A DNA stretch of 64,000 bases, from assembly GCA_964019055.1 (NCBI GenBank), contig OZ025210.1:8389547-8453546 (forward strand), in the 5' to 3' direction. The notes under the pieces were generated by a model. The model had not been told where the DNA came from and searched no databases. It saw nothing but the letters and a program-made list of their open reading frames with translations. Of the stretch, positions 50,983-61,600 are shown piece after piece. The stretch is from Anthopleura xanthogrammica (taxonomy: Eukaryota; Cnidaria; Anthozoa; Actiniaria; Actiniidae). Each line of letters starts with the position of its first letter. The stretch's first letter is position 1. Made by a program: the position numbers and the translations under genes.

Positions 50983-51347
50983 TGTTGCTGCAGAATTCTT
51001 GTGATACTCGTCCCTTTATTTGCTCTAAAAAGCGTTGATTACATTTAACTTGACGTTGATTGAACACTACATCTTTCGGTTTAACACGGTTCTAGAGAGC
51101 GATTGAAGTTATTCTAAGCAGTTTCAAGCTCTGATAAGCGGTAATATACGATGACAATGACGGTTCACAACTAGTAAACAATAGAAAATAAACATCAGTG
51201 GCGATATACCGTGCTATGAAGAAATCAAAGGCTAAAAACTTACAATTTTGTCCTTCTGCTGGTGCTACACGGCTCGATGACATTAAACTATAAAACATGT
51301 GTGAGGAAATCGGCCCTAGTCCCACTCTAGCGGTTTTGGCCGCGACA
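50983..51347 (-). repeat. 3' LTR of the BEL/Pao element
   Basis: Matches 55310-55674 along its full 365 bp. Differences seen: TGTTG/TGTAG at the edge, ACACGG/ACAGGG and GTCCC/GTTCC. A purine-rich GGGGCCGGGAA lies just inside on the minus strand and could be the polypurine tract. Confidence 0.88.
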
Positions 51348-51445
51348 TTCCCGGCCCCTAAACCTAACCTAGGTTTACTGACTTAAACAACAACTAATTA
51401 TAAATGTTCTTGAACGCAAACAGCTTTATCACATGAGTTCAATGT

Positions 51446-51916
51446 CTATTGCTCTTCTTTGGCCAAGATGACCACAAGCTTGTTGGTTGGTCGTCTCAGC
51501 TCACGGCTCTTGTCGGTCTTTAGGACAGCAGCTCTCACCAGGCCTTGGCTATCTTGCTCAACTTCTTTGACGAGACCCATCGTCCATGAGTTCCGAGGAG
51601 CACTGTCGTCTTTCACGATTACTACGTCTCCCATCCTTAGGTTGCGTTTTGGATTCTGCCATTTACTTCTCTATTGACACGTCAGTAGGTATTCTCTACG
51701 CCACCGTGTCCAAAAGAGGTTCGTTAAATACTGGACCCTTCTCCAACGTCGCTTCATGTAGACATCATTCTTCTGAAAGTCTCCTGGAGGCGGTAGAATA
51801 ACTGTGGATTTTGTTGTCAATAAATGACTGGGTGTGAGAGGTTCGAGATCGTTAGCATCACTGGATACGAAGGTTAGCGGTCGAGAATTGATTACTGCTT
51901 CGACTTCGCACATTAA
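51446..51916 (-). pseudogene. BEL/Pao integrase C-terminus with DUF5641-like tail
   Basis: Minus-strand frames give CEVEAVINSRPLTFVS, LTPSHLLTTKS and then, after a frameshift near 51670, MGDVVIVKDDSAPRNSWTMG and GLVRAAVLKT. INSRPL and the D-SAPRNSW motif are hallmarks of BEL/Pao integrase ends. The upstream half continues at 53136, on the other side of the nested element. Confidence 0.75.
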
Positions 51917-53135
51917 AAACTGGATAACAACTTGGCTCACGTTAAGGGAACAGTCTGTTGTAGTTGATGGTGTCTCATCCCCTGCAGTTCATGTATCATC
52001 TGGTGTGCCACAGGAACTGTTTTAGGTCCCTTGATGTTCCTCTTATATATAAATGACATTGGTGATAATTGTTCGTCCACCATACGTCTATTTGCAGATG
52101 ATACCGTTCTATATAGTGTCATAGAGTCAACAAGTGATGCAGAACATCTCCAATCTGATCTATCCATCATAGAACACTGGTCAAAGGAATGGCTGATGCA
52201 ATTTAATCCCAGCAAATGTTTTGTTATGAGAATAACCAGAAAGCATGAACCTGTTATTTATGATTATAAATTAATGGGTCATTCACTGAAACCAGTGTCA
52301 CATCATCCATATCTTGGAGTTGAACTATTCAATACTCTAGACTGGAGCCATCACATTGACAGCAAGGTAACAAAAGCAAATCAAACTCTCGGCTTTCTAC
52401 GAAGAAATCTTGGCAACTGCCCTGAATCAATTAAAGAATTAGCTTATAAAGCCCTGGTACGACCTCATGTTGAATATGCAAGTCCAGTGTGGGACCCCTG
52501 GTTAGACAAGCATATGCAGCAAATTGAAGCTGTTCAACGGCGATCTGCACGATTTGTAAAAAATTGTTGGGAGCGAACACCTGGAACTGTCACAAACTTA
52601 TTAAATAATCTGGATTGGCCTCCCCTTCAAGAAAGAAGGAAAACTGCTCGTCTTACACTTCTACATAAAGCCATTCATGGCGAATCCTTAATGGAAATTC
52701 CCAGCTATATCCAAAGGCGCAACCGACAATTAAGATCTTACCACAAGGACAAATTCATTGAACTAACTCCACATACTGAAGCCTATAGAAACTCCTTCTA
52801 TTGCAGAACCATAAAAGAATGGAACTCATTGCCTAGCAATGTTTTAGATATAGTTGAAGCTCCACTATTTAAGAAAGCTCTTAGATCAGAATAATTGAAT
52901 TTGCTTTACCATTTTATATATACATAATTTTATTAATCGTTTAATTCTATTATTATTACTATTTTTATTATTTCTATTTATATATTTGCATATACATTTT
53001 CTAATTATTTCATTTTTATATTGTATATATTATGTATTTATCAGATTTTATTTATACTACCCCCAAGTCTTGCAGTGATAGGTAATCCCTTTTGCAAGGC
53101 CCCCCATATGTAGATGTAGATGTAGATGTAGATTA
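51917..53135 (+). mobile_element. 5'-truncated CR1/L2-like element nested in BEL/Pao
   Basis: Starts abruptly inside the RT domain and ends with four ATGTAG repeats at about 53109-53134. The split host codons rejoin as LRTL|MCEVEAV if the segment is removed, with TTAA or TAA shared at both edges. The 3' repeat matches that of the element at 37340-41102. Confidence 0.85.
51930..52894 (+). pseudogene. Reverse-transcriptase C-terminal part, frameshifted
   Basis: The first frame encodes WITTWLTLREQSVVVDGVSS to SSGVPQ. A one-base loss at about 52014 (CCACAGGAACTG where CCACAAGGAACTG is expected) shifts the frame. The second frame, from 52031, reads MFLLYINDIGDN, LFADDTVLYSV and continues for 287 codons to EWNSLPSNVLDI. 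It is similar to, but clearly diverged from, the 37340-40654 ORF. No endonuclease remains. Confidence 0.85.
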
Positions 53136-55254
53136 ATGTGCGTAGATCCTCATCGTCAAGACGATTGCCATTCTCGTTGAGAAGACCAGCTAGCACTTTG
53201 CGTACGGTACCTATCTGCCTTTCCCAAACGCCACCCATATTCTGAAGGTAGGCAGGTAGCTTCTGCACAACGGTCTGCAAATGTGGCGTGTGATTAAGAA
53301 CATCCATGTAGGATATGCTCCTCATTGCATTTCTACACTTTATGAGAAATAATGAAAGTCTGTTTTGGGCTGGAGCATCATCATACTTGACAGGGGGCCA
53401 ACTCTGTAGTTGGCTGGTGTATGCTACTGATACTTTATATGAATCCCCGTATTCTTTGTCTAGAAGTCTTCTTGCCTCAGCATAGCCTTCTTCTGGGTTA
53501 AGGTGTAAGCACCCTTCAACTAGTTCCTTTGGTTCGCCTACGAGATGCTGGAAGAGGTAATAGAGAAGGTCTGCGTTGCTCGACGTTTTTGACTTTATGC
53601 GTGAGTCGAACGCCATTATGAAAGACTTGTACTCGATGACATCTCCTTTGAACAACGGCACCTTGGGTTGGGGCAATCGCATAGCGGCCGCCATTTCTTG
53701 CTGTGAAGACAGCATTTCTCTGTGTTGCTCCAATTGAGTAATTAATAGCTGTTCAGTAAAAGACGTATTCGATGATGGAGTAGAATACACATTAGGTGCA
53801 AATGATCTATCGGAATGAGTCCCTTTACTTGCGCATGAATTCCGCTTTCTTACTTCACAATCGGGTTCGTTGGGTTCCTTACCAATTGTATGGACTTTAG
53901 CTCTGATCCTTTCTTCTGTGTCGCAATGCCCGTTGCGTTCCGTTGTAGCGCCGAGACACATGGATCCGGTTTCTACGTATTGCTCGTCACGTTCCTTTAT
54001 AGCGGTATGGACTTTCGTTCTGATCCCTTTTGTGTCGCGATGCTCGTTGCGTTCCGTTGTAGCGTCGGGGCACTTGGATCCGTTTCCTTCATACTGCTCG
54101 TTGGGTTCCTTGCTAGCGGCATGAATTTCCGTTGTGATCCCTTCCTCGGTGCTGCGATGCTCGTTGCGTTCCGTTATAGCGTCGGGGCACTTGGATCCTT
54201 CATACTGCTCGTTGGGTTCCTTGCTAGCGACATGAATTTCCGTTGTGATCCCTTCCTCGGTGCTGCGATGCTCGTTGCGTTCCGTTATAGCGTCGGGGCA
54301 CTTGGATCCGTTTCCTTCATACTGCTCGTTGGGTTCCTTGCTAGTGGCATGAATTTCCGTTGTGATCCCTTCCTCGGTGCTGCGATGCTCGTTGCGTTCC
54401 GTTATAGCGTCGGGGCACTTGGATCCGTTTCCTTCATACTGCTCTGTTATAACGCTGAAATTACTTCTCTGGCGTGGTGTAGACCGCATCAAGGGCGGGG
54501 CTGAGTTGAAGTATGTCGGCAATCCACCATATTCTTCAGCTTCCATCATGGCATAGACTCTTTCTCTCGCGCGTGACTTCGCTATGTCTATTTCCAGTCT
54601 AAGCTCTTCAATACGTTGCCTCTCCCTCAAAAGTGACTTCTCAGCCATCATCGCGGCCAGCTTGACGCGTTCCTTCTCTCTGGCTGAGGCAACTGAACCC
54701 GTCGATCTTCTTGAGTGGCGCGAGCGCTTGGAGCCTTTAGATGACATTGAATTACGTTCTAGGTCGGCTCGCTCTGCTAATCGTGCTTCTCCTAACTCAA
54801 TCCACTGAATTATTTGATTTCGAAACTCAAGCGCTGCGCTTTGCTTGGCGGTGAAATAATCATCTTCCTTATCTTTGTCCTGGTCAGAGGTCAAATGCTC
54901 AACCAGGGCTTCATGAGCTGCTTGAAAGTCATTAAATGACGAGTTAAGCTCTTCAAATTGCGATTTAACTAGATGCAAATTTTCTTCGTCTGAGAGAAGC
55001 TCTGTAAGTTTCGTTCTTTTCTTCGAAGCCTCGCGGAGAGCGGCTTTTCTTCGATTTTTTAAAATTCTAATGTTTTCTTGTCTTCCCTTTTCAGTCGGAA
55101 TTCTCTTTCTTTCGCGCCTCTCTGCGGTATTGTCATTAATTTGCATATCATTTTCGAGATCTGAAGTTGGCGCCTCCCCGTCTGGCTTGCTTGTGCAGTC
55201 ATCCATAACATGGGTCTTCAAAACATTAAACTCACCATAATTCCAAGACTTCAA
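53136..55254 (-). pseudogene. BEL/Pao gag fused to integrase remnant
   Basis: Reading from 55254 (or the Met at 55206, MDDCTSKPDG): a charged coiled-coil N-terminus; a Ser/Arg patch (SSKGSKRSRHSRRSTGS); a tandem-repeat segment of 39-residue units; then the conserved gag region PLFKGDVIEYKSFIMAFDS, LLYYLFQHLVGEPKELVEGC and VVQKLPAYLQ (DUF1759-like). At NMGGVWERQIGTVRKVLAGL the frame jumps straight into integrase. The join keeps the frame, so a Gag-integrase fusion could be read, ending at the nested insertion. Confidence 0.8.
53980..54450 (-). repeat. 117-bp tandem repeats inside gag
   Basis: Four near-identical units plus two decayed ones encode NEQYEGNGSKCPDAITERNE followed by HRSTEEGITTEIHA. 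The unit is 117 bp, a multiple of three, so the gag frame survives copy-number change. One unit lacks two codons. Confidence 0.85.
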
Positions 55255-55309
55255 ACGTTATTTCTTCTGTCTTTATCCGTTATTTGGAATCGAAATTTTG
55301 TGAACGAAA

Positions 55310-55674
55310 TGTAGCTGCAGAATTCTTGTGATACTCGTCCCTTTATTTGCTCTAAAAAGCGTTGATTACATTTAACTTGACGTTGATTGAACACTACATC
55401 TTTCGGTTTAACAGGGTTCTAGAGAGCGATTGAAGTTATTCTAAGCAGTTTCAAGCTCTGATAAGCGGTAATATACGATGACAATGACGGTTCACAACTA
55501 GTAAACAATAGAAAATAAACATCAGTGGCGATATACCGTGCTATGAAGAAATCAAAGGCTAAAAACTTACAATTTTGTCCTTCTGCTGGTGCTACACGGC
55601 TCGATGACATTAAACTATAAAACATGTGTGAGGAAATCGGCCCTAGTTCCACTCTAGCGGTTTTGGCCGCGACA
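55310..55674 (-). repeat. 5' LTR of the BEL/Pao element
   Basis: Starts TGTAGCTGCAG and ends GGCCGCGACA on the plus strand; on the minus strand it precedes gag. Satellite sequence resumes immediately at 55675. Confidence 0.88.
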
Positions 55675-58600
55675 AAAATTTTCTCAGCAAAAAACACCTT
55701 TTTTGAACAAAAAGCACCATTTTTTTTTCGCCAAAAAGTCGTGTTTTTATCTCAAGAGGTATTTTCATGAGCAAAAAGTGGTGGTTTCAGCAAACAGGTC
55801 ACGGCGTCAGCGAAAAACCTGGTTTTGAGAGCCAAAATGGCCATTTTTCAGTTGTTTGGGCTAAAAAGCTTTTTTTTCTTTCAGCAAAACAGTGTTTTGG
55901 ACACCCAAAATGTGCTTTTCTCGGCCAAAATGTGCGTTTAGCAGTAAAAACGTCGTGTTTAGAGAAGAAGAGAATTCTCAGCAAATTTCAAATTTTCTCA
56001 GCAAAAAACACCTTTTTTGACCAAAAAGCACCTTTTTTGAACAAAAAGCACCTTTTCTCAGCCAAAACCCCATTCTTTTTCGCCAAAAAGTCGTGTTCTT
56101 ATCTCAAGAGGAATTTTCATGAGCAAAAAGTGGTGGTTTCAGCAAACAGGTCACGCCGTCAGCGAAAAACCTGGTTTTGAGAGCCAAAATGGCCATTTTT
56201 CAGTTGTTTGGGCTAAAAAGCTTTTTTTTCTTTCAGGAAAACCGTGTTTTGGACACCCAAAATGTGCTTTTCTCGGCCAAAATGTGCGTTTAGCAGTGAA
56301 AACGTCGTGTTTAGAGCAAAAGAAAATTCTGAGCAAATTTCAAACTTTCTCAGCAAAAAACACCTTTTTTGACCAAAAAGCACCTTTTTTTAGCCAAAAC
56401 CCAATTTTTTTTCGCCAAAAAGTCGTCTTTTTATCTCATGGGGTGTTATCAGGAACAAAAAAGTGGTTTTCTCAGCAACAATGTCATCCCGTCGGCGAAA
56501 AACGTCGTTTTGAGAGCCAGAATGGCCTTTTTCAGTTTTTGGGGCAAAAAGTTCCCCCCCCCCCAGAAAACACTGTTTTTGTCACCTCAAATGTGCTTTC
56601 CTCGCCCAAAAGGTGCGTTTAGCAGTGAAAACGGCGTGTTTAGAGCAAAAGAAAATTCTCAGGAAATTTCAAAGTTTCTCAGCAAAAAGCACCTTTTTTG
56701 ACCAAAAAGCACCTTTTCTCAGCCAAAACCCAATTTTTTTTCGCCAAAAAGTCGTCTTTTTATGTCATGGGGTGTTATCAGGAGCAAAAAAGTGGTTTTC
56801 TCAGCAACAAAGTCATCCCGTCGGCGAAAAACGTCGTTTTGAGAGCCAGAATGGCCTTTTTCAGTTTTTGGGGCAAATAGTTTTTTTTCCCCAGAAAACA
56901 CTGTTTTTGTCACCCCAAATGTGCTTTCCTCGCCCAAAAGGTGCGTTGAGCAGTGAAAACGGCGTGTTTAGAGCAAAAGAAAATTCTCAGCAAATTTCAA
57001 AGTTTCTCAGCAAAAAGCACCTTTTTTGACCAAAAAGCACCTTTTCTCAGCCAAAACCCAATTTTTTTTTGCCAAAAAGTCGTCTTTTTATCTCATGGGG
57101 TGTTATCAGGAGCAAAAAAGTGGTTTTCTCGGCAACAAAGTCATCCCGTCGGCGAAAAACGTCGTTTTGAGAGCCAGAATGGCCTTTTTCAGTTTTTGGG
57201 GCAAAAAGTTTTTTCCCCCAAGAAAACACTGTTTTTGTCACCCCAAATGTGCTTTCCTCGCCCAAAAGGTGCGTTTAGCAGTGAAAACGGCGTGTTTAGA
57301 GCAAAAGAAAATTCTCAGCAAATTTCAAAGTTTCTCAGCAAAAAGCACCTTTTTTTGACCAAAAAGCACCTTTTCTCAGCCAAAACCCAATTTTTTTTCG
57401 CCAAAAAGTCGTCTTTTTATCTCATGGGGTGTTATCAGGAGCAAAAAAGTGGTTTTCTCAGCAACAAAGTCATCCCGTCGGCGAAAAACGTCGTTTTGAG
57501 AGCCAGAATGGCCTTTTTCAGTTTTTGGGGCAAAAAGTTTTTTCCCCCAAGAAAACACTGTTTTTGTCACCCCAAATGTGCTTTCCTCGCCCAAAAGGTG
57601 CGTTTAGCAGTGAAAACGGCGTGTTTAGAGCAAAAGAAAATTCTCAGCAAATTTCAAAGTTTCTCAGCAAAAAGCACCTTTTTTTGACCAAAAAGCACCT
57701 TTTCTCAGCCAAAACCCCATTTTTTTTCGCCAAAAAGTCGTCTTTTTATCTCATGGGGTGTTATCAGGAGCAAAAAAGTGGTTTTCTCAGCAACAAAGTC
57801 ATCCCGTCGGCGAAAAACGTCGTTTTGAGAGCCAGAATGGCCTTTTTCAGTTTTTGGGGCAAAAAGTTTTCCCCCCCCCAGAAAACACTGTTTTTGTCAC
57901 CTCAAATGTGCTTTCCTCGCCCAAAAGGTGCGTTTACCAGTGAAAACGGCGTGTTTAGAGCAAAAGAAAATTCTCAGCAAATTTCAAAGTTTCTCAGCAA
58001 AAAGCACCTTTTTTGACCAAAAAGCACCTTTTCTCAGCCAAAACCCAATTTTGTTTCGCCAAAAAGTCGTCTTTTTATGTCATGGGGTGTTATCAGGAGC
58101 AAAATAGTGGTTTTCTCAGCAACAAAGTCATCCCGTCGGCGAAAAACGTCGTTTTGAGAGCCAGAATGGCCTTTTTCAGTTTTTGGGGCAAATAGTTTTT
58201 TTCCCCCAGAAAACACTGTTTTTGTCACCCCAAATGTGCTTTCCTCGCCCAAAAGGTGCGTTTAGCAGTGAAAACGGCGTGTTTAGAGCAAAAGAAAATT
58301 CTCAGCAAATTTCAAAGTTTCTCTGCAAAAAGCACCTTTTTTGACCAAAAAGCACCTTTTCTCAGCCAAAACCCAATTTTTTTTCGCCAAAAAGTCGTCT
58401 TTTTATCTCATGGGGTGTTATCAGGAGCAAAATAGTGGTTTTCTCAGCAACAAAGTTATCCCGTCGGCGAAAAACGTCGTTTTGAGAGCCTGAATGGCCT
58501 TTTTCAGTTTTTGGGGCAAATAGTTTTTTTCCCCCAGAAAACACTGTTTTTGTCACCCCAAATGTGCTTTCCTCGCCCAAAAGGTGCGTTTAGCAGTGAA

Positions 58601-61600
58601 AACGGCGTGTTTAGAGCAAAAGAAAATTCTCAGCAAATTTCAAAGTTTCTCAGCAAAAAGCACCTTTTTTGACCAAAAAGCACCTTTTCTCAGCCAAAAC
58701 CCAATTTTTTTTCGCCAAAAAGTCGTCTTTTTATCTCATGGGGTGTTATCAGAAGCAAAATAGTGGTTTTCTCAGCAACAAAGTCATCCCGTCGGCGAAA
58801 AACGTCGTTTTGAGAGCCAGAATGGCCTTTTTCAGTTTTTGGGGCAAATAGTTTTTTTCCCCCAGAAAACACTGTTTTTGTCACCCCAAATGTGCTTTCC
58901 TCGCCCAAAAGGTGCGTTTAGCAGTGAAAACGGCGTGTTTAGAGGAAAAGAAAATTCTCAGCAAATTTCAAATTTTCTCAGCAAAAAGCACCTTTTCTCA
59001 GCCAAAACCCAATTTTGTTTCGCCAAAAAATCGTCTTTTTATGTCATGGGGTGTTATCAGGAGCAAAATAGTGGTTTTCTCAGCAACAAAGTCATCCCGT
59101 CGGCGAAAAACGTCGTTTTGAGAGCAAAAATGGCCTTTTTCAGTTTTTGGGGCAAAACGTTTTTTCCCCCCAGAGAAACCTGTTTTTGTCACCCCAAATG
59201 TGCTTTCCTTGCCCAAAAGGCGCGTTTAGCAGTGAAAACGGCGTGTTTAGAGAAAAAGAAAATTCTCAGCAAATTTCAAAGTTTCTCAGCAAAAAGCACC
59301 TTTTTTGACCAAAAAGCACCTTTTCTCAGCCAAAACCCAATTTTTTTTCGTCAAAAAGTCGTCTTTTTATCTCATGGGGTGTTATCAGAAGCAAAATAGT
59401 GGTTTTCTTAGCAACAAAGTCATCCCGTCGGCGAAAAACGTCGTTTTGAGAGCCAGAATGGCCTTTTTCAGTTTTTAGGGCAAATAGTTTTTTCCCCCCA
59501 GAAAACACTGTTTTTGTCACCCCAAATGTGCTTTCCTCGCCCAAAACGTGCGTTTAGCAGAGAAAACGGCGTGTTTAGAGTAAAAGAAAATTCTCAGCAA
59601 ATTTCAAAGTTTCTCAGCAAAAAGCACCTTTTTTGACCAAAAAGCACGTTTTCTCAGCCAAAACCCAATTTTTTTTCGCCAAAAAGTCGTCTTTTTATCT
59701 CATGGGGTGTTATCAGAAGCAAAATAGTGGTTTTCTCAGCAACAAAGTCATCCCGTCGGCGAAAAACGTCGTTTTGAGAGCCAGAATGGCCTTTTTCAGT
59801 TTTTGGGGGAAATAGTTTTTTCCCCCCAGAAAACAATGTTTTTGTCACCCCAAATGTGCTTTCCTCGCCCAAAAGGTGCGTTTAGCAGTGAAAACGGCGT
59901 GTTTAGAGAAAAAGAAAATTCTCAGCAAATTTCAAATTTTCTCAGCAAAAAGCACCTTTTTTGACCAAAAAGCACCTTTTCTCAGCCAAAACCCAATTTT
60001 GTTTCGCCAAAAAGTCGTCTTTTTATGACATGGGGTGTTATCAGGAGCAAAAAAGTGGTTTTCTCAGCAACAAAGTCATCCCGTCGGCGAAAAACGTCGT
60101 TTTGAGAGCAAAAATGGCCTTTTTCAGTTTTTGGGGCAAAAAGTTTTTTCCCCCCAGAGAAACCTGTTTTTGTCACCCCAAATGTGCTTTCCTTGCCCAA
60201 AAGGTGCGTTTAGCAGTGAAAACGGCGTGTTTAGAGAAAAAGAAAATTCTCAGCAAATTTCAAAGTTTCTCAGCAAAAAGCACCTTTTTTGACCAAAAAG
60301 CACGTTTTCTCAACCAAAACCCAATGTTTTTTCGCCAAAAAGTCGTCTTTTTATCTCATGGGGTGTTATCAGGAGCAAAAAAGTGGTTTTCTCAGCAACA
60401 AAGTCATCCCGTCGGCGAAAAACGTCGTTTTGAGAGCCAGAATGGCCTTTTTCAGTTTTTGGGGCAAAAAGTTTTTCCCCCCCAGAAAACACTGTTTTTG
60501 TCACCCCAAATGTGCTTTCCTCGCCCAAAAGGTGCGTTTAGCAGTGAAAACGGCGTGTTTAGAGCAAAAGAAAATTCTCAGCAAATTTCAAATTTTCTCA
60601 GCAAAAAGCACCTTTTCTCAGCCAAAACCCAATTTTTTTTCTCCAAAAAGTCGTCTTTTTATCTCATGGGGTGTTATCAGAAGCAAAATAGTGGTTTTCT
60701 CAGCAACAAAGTCATCCCGTCGGCGAAAAACGTCGTTTTGAGAGCCAGAATGGCCTTTTTCAGTTTTTGGGGCAAATAGTTTTTTTCCCCCAGAAAACAC
60801 TGTTTTTGTCACCCCAAATGTGCTTTCCTCGCCCAAAAGGTGCGTTTAGCAGTGAAAACGGCGTGTTTAGAGAAAAAGAAAATTCTCAGCAAATTTCAAA
60901 GTTTCTCAGCAAAAAGCACCTTTTTTGACCAAAAAGCACCTTTTCTCAGCCAAAACCCAATTTTTTTTCGCCAAAAAGTCGTCTTTTTATGTCATGGGGT
61001 GTTATCAGGAGCAAAAAAGTGGTTTTCTCAGCAACAAAGTCATCCCGTCGGCGAAAAACGTCGTTTTGAGAGCAAAAATGGCCTTTTTCAGTTTTTGGGG
61101 CAAAAAGTTTTTTCCCCCCAGAGAAAACTGTTTTTGTCACCCCAAATGTGCTTTCCTCGCCCAAAAGGTGCGTTTAGCAGTGAAAACGGCGTGTTTAGAG
61201 CAAAAGAAAATTCTCAGCAAATTTCAAATTTTCTCAGCAAAAAGCACCTTTTTTGACCAAAAAGCACCTTTTCTCAGCCAAAACCCAATTTTTTTTCGCC
61301 AAAAAGTCGTCTTTTTATCTCATGGGGTGTTATCAGAAGCAAAATAGTGGTTTTCTCAGCAACAAAGTCATCCCGTCGGCGAAAAACGTCGTTTTGAGAG
61401 CCAGAATGGCCTTTTTCAGTTTTTGGGGCAAATAGTTTTTTTCCCCCAGAAAACACTGTTTTTGTCACCCCAAATGTGCTTTCCTCGCCCAAAAGGTGCG
61501 TTTAGCAGTGAAAACGGCGTGTTTAGAGAAAAAGAAAATTCTCAGCAAATTTCAAAGTTTCTCAGCAAAAAGCACCTTTTTTGACCAAAAAGCACCTTTT

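Larger units (their letters stand above)
50983..55674 (-). mobile_element. BEL/Pao-type LTR retrotransposon, internally deleted
   Basis: Two 365-bp direct LTRs (50983-51347 and 55310-55674) start TG and end CA, with about three mismatches. The minus strand carries a gag-like ORF, then directly an integrase C-terminal part and a DUF5641-like tail. Protease, reverse transcriptase, RNase H and the integrase core are missing, so it is non-autonomous. It is inserted in the satellite array and split by a non-LTR element at 51917-53135. A clean 5-bp target duplication is not visible because the flanks are A-rich (CGAAA / AAAAT). Confidence 0.85.

Noticed and set aside
53870..54504. 204-codon plus-strand ORF with FILLVGFLASGMNFRCDPFLG repeats
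   Set aside because: Antisense shadow of the tandem repeats in the BEL/Pao gag.
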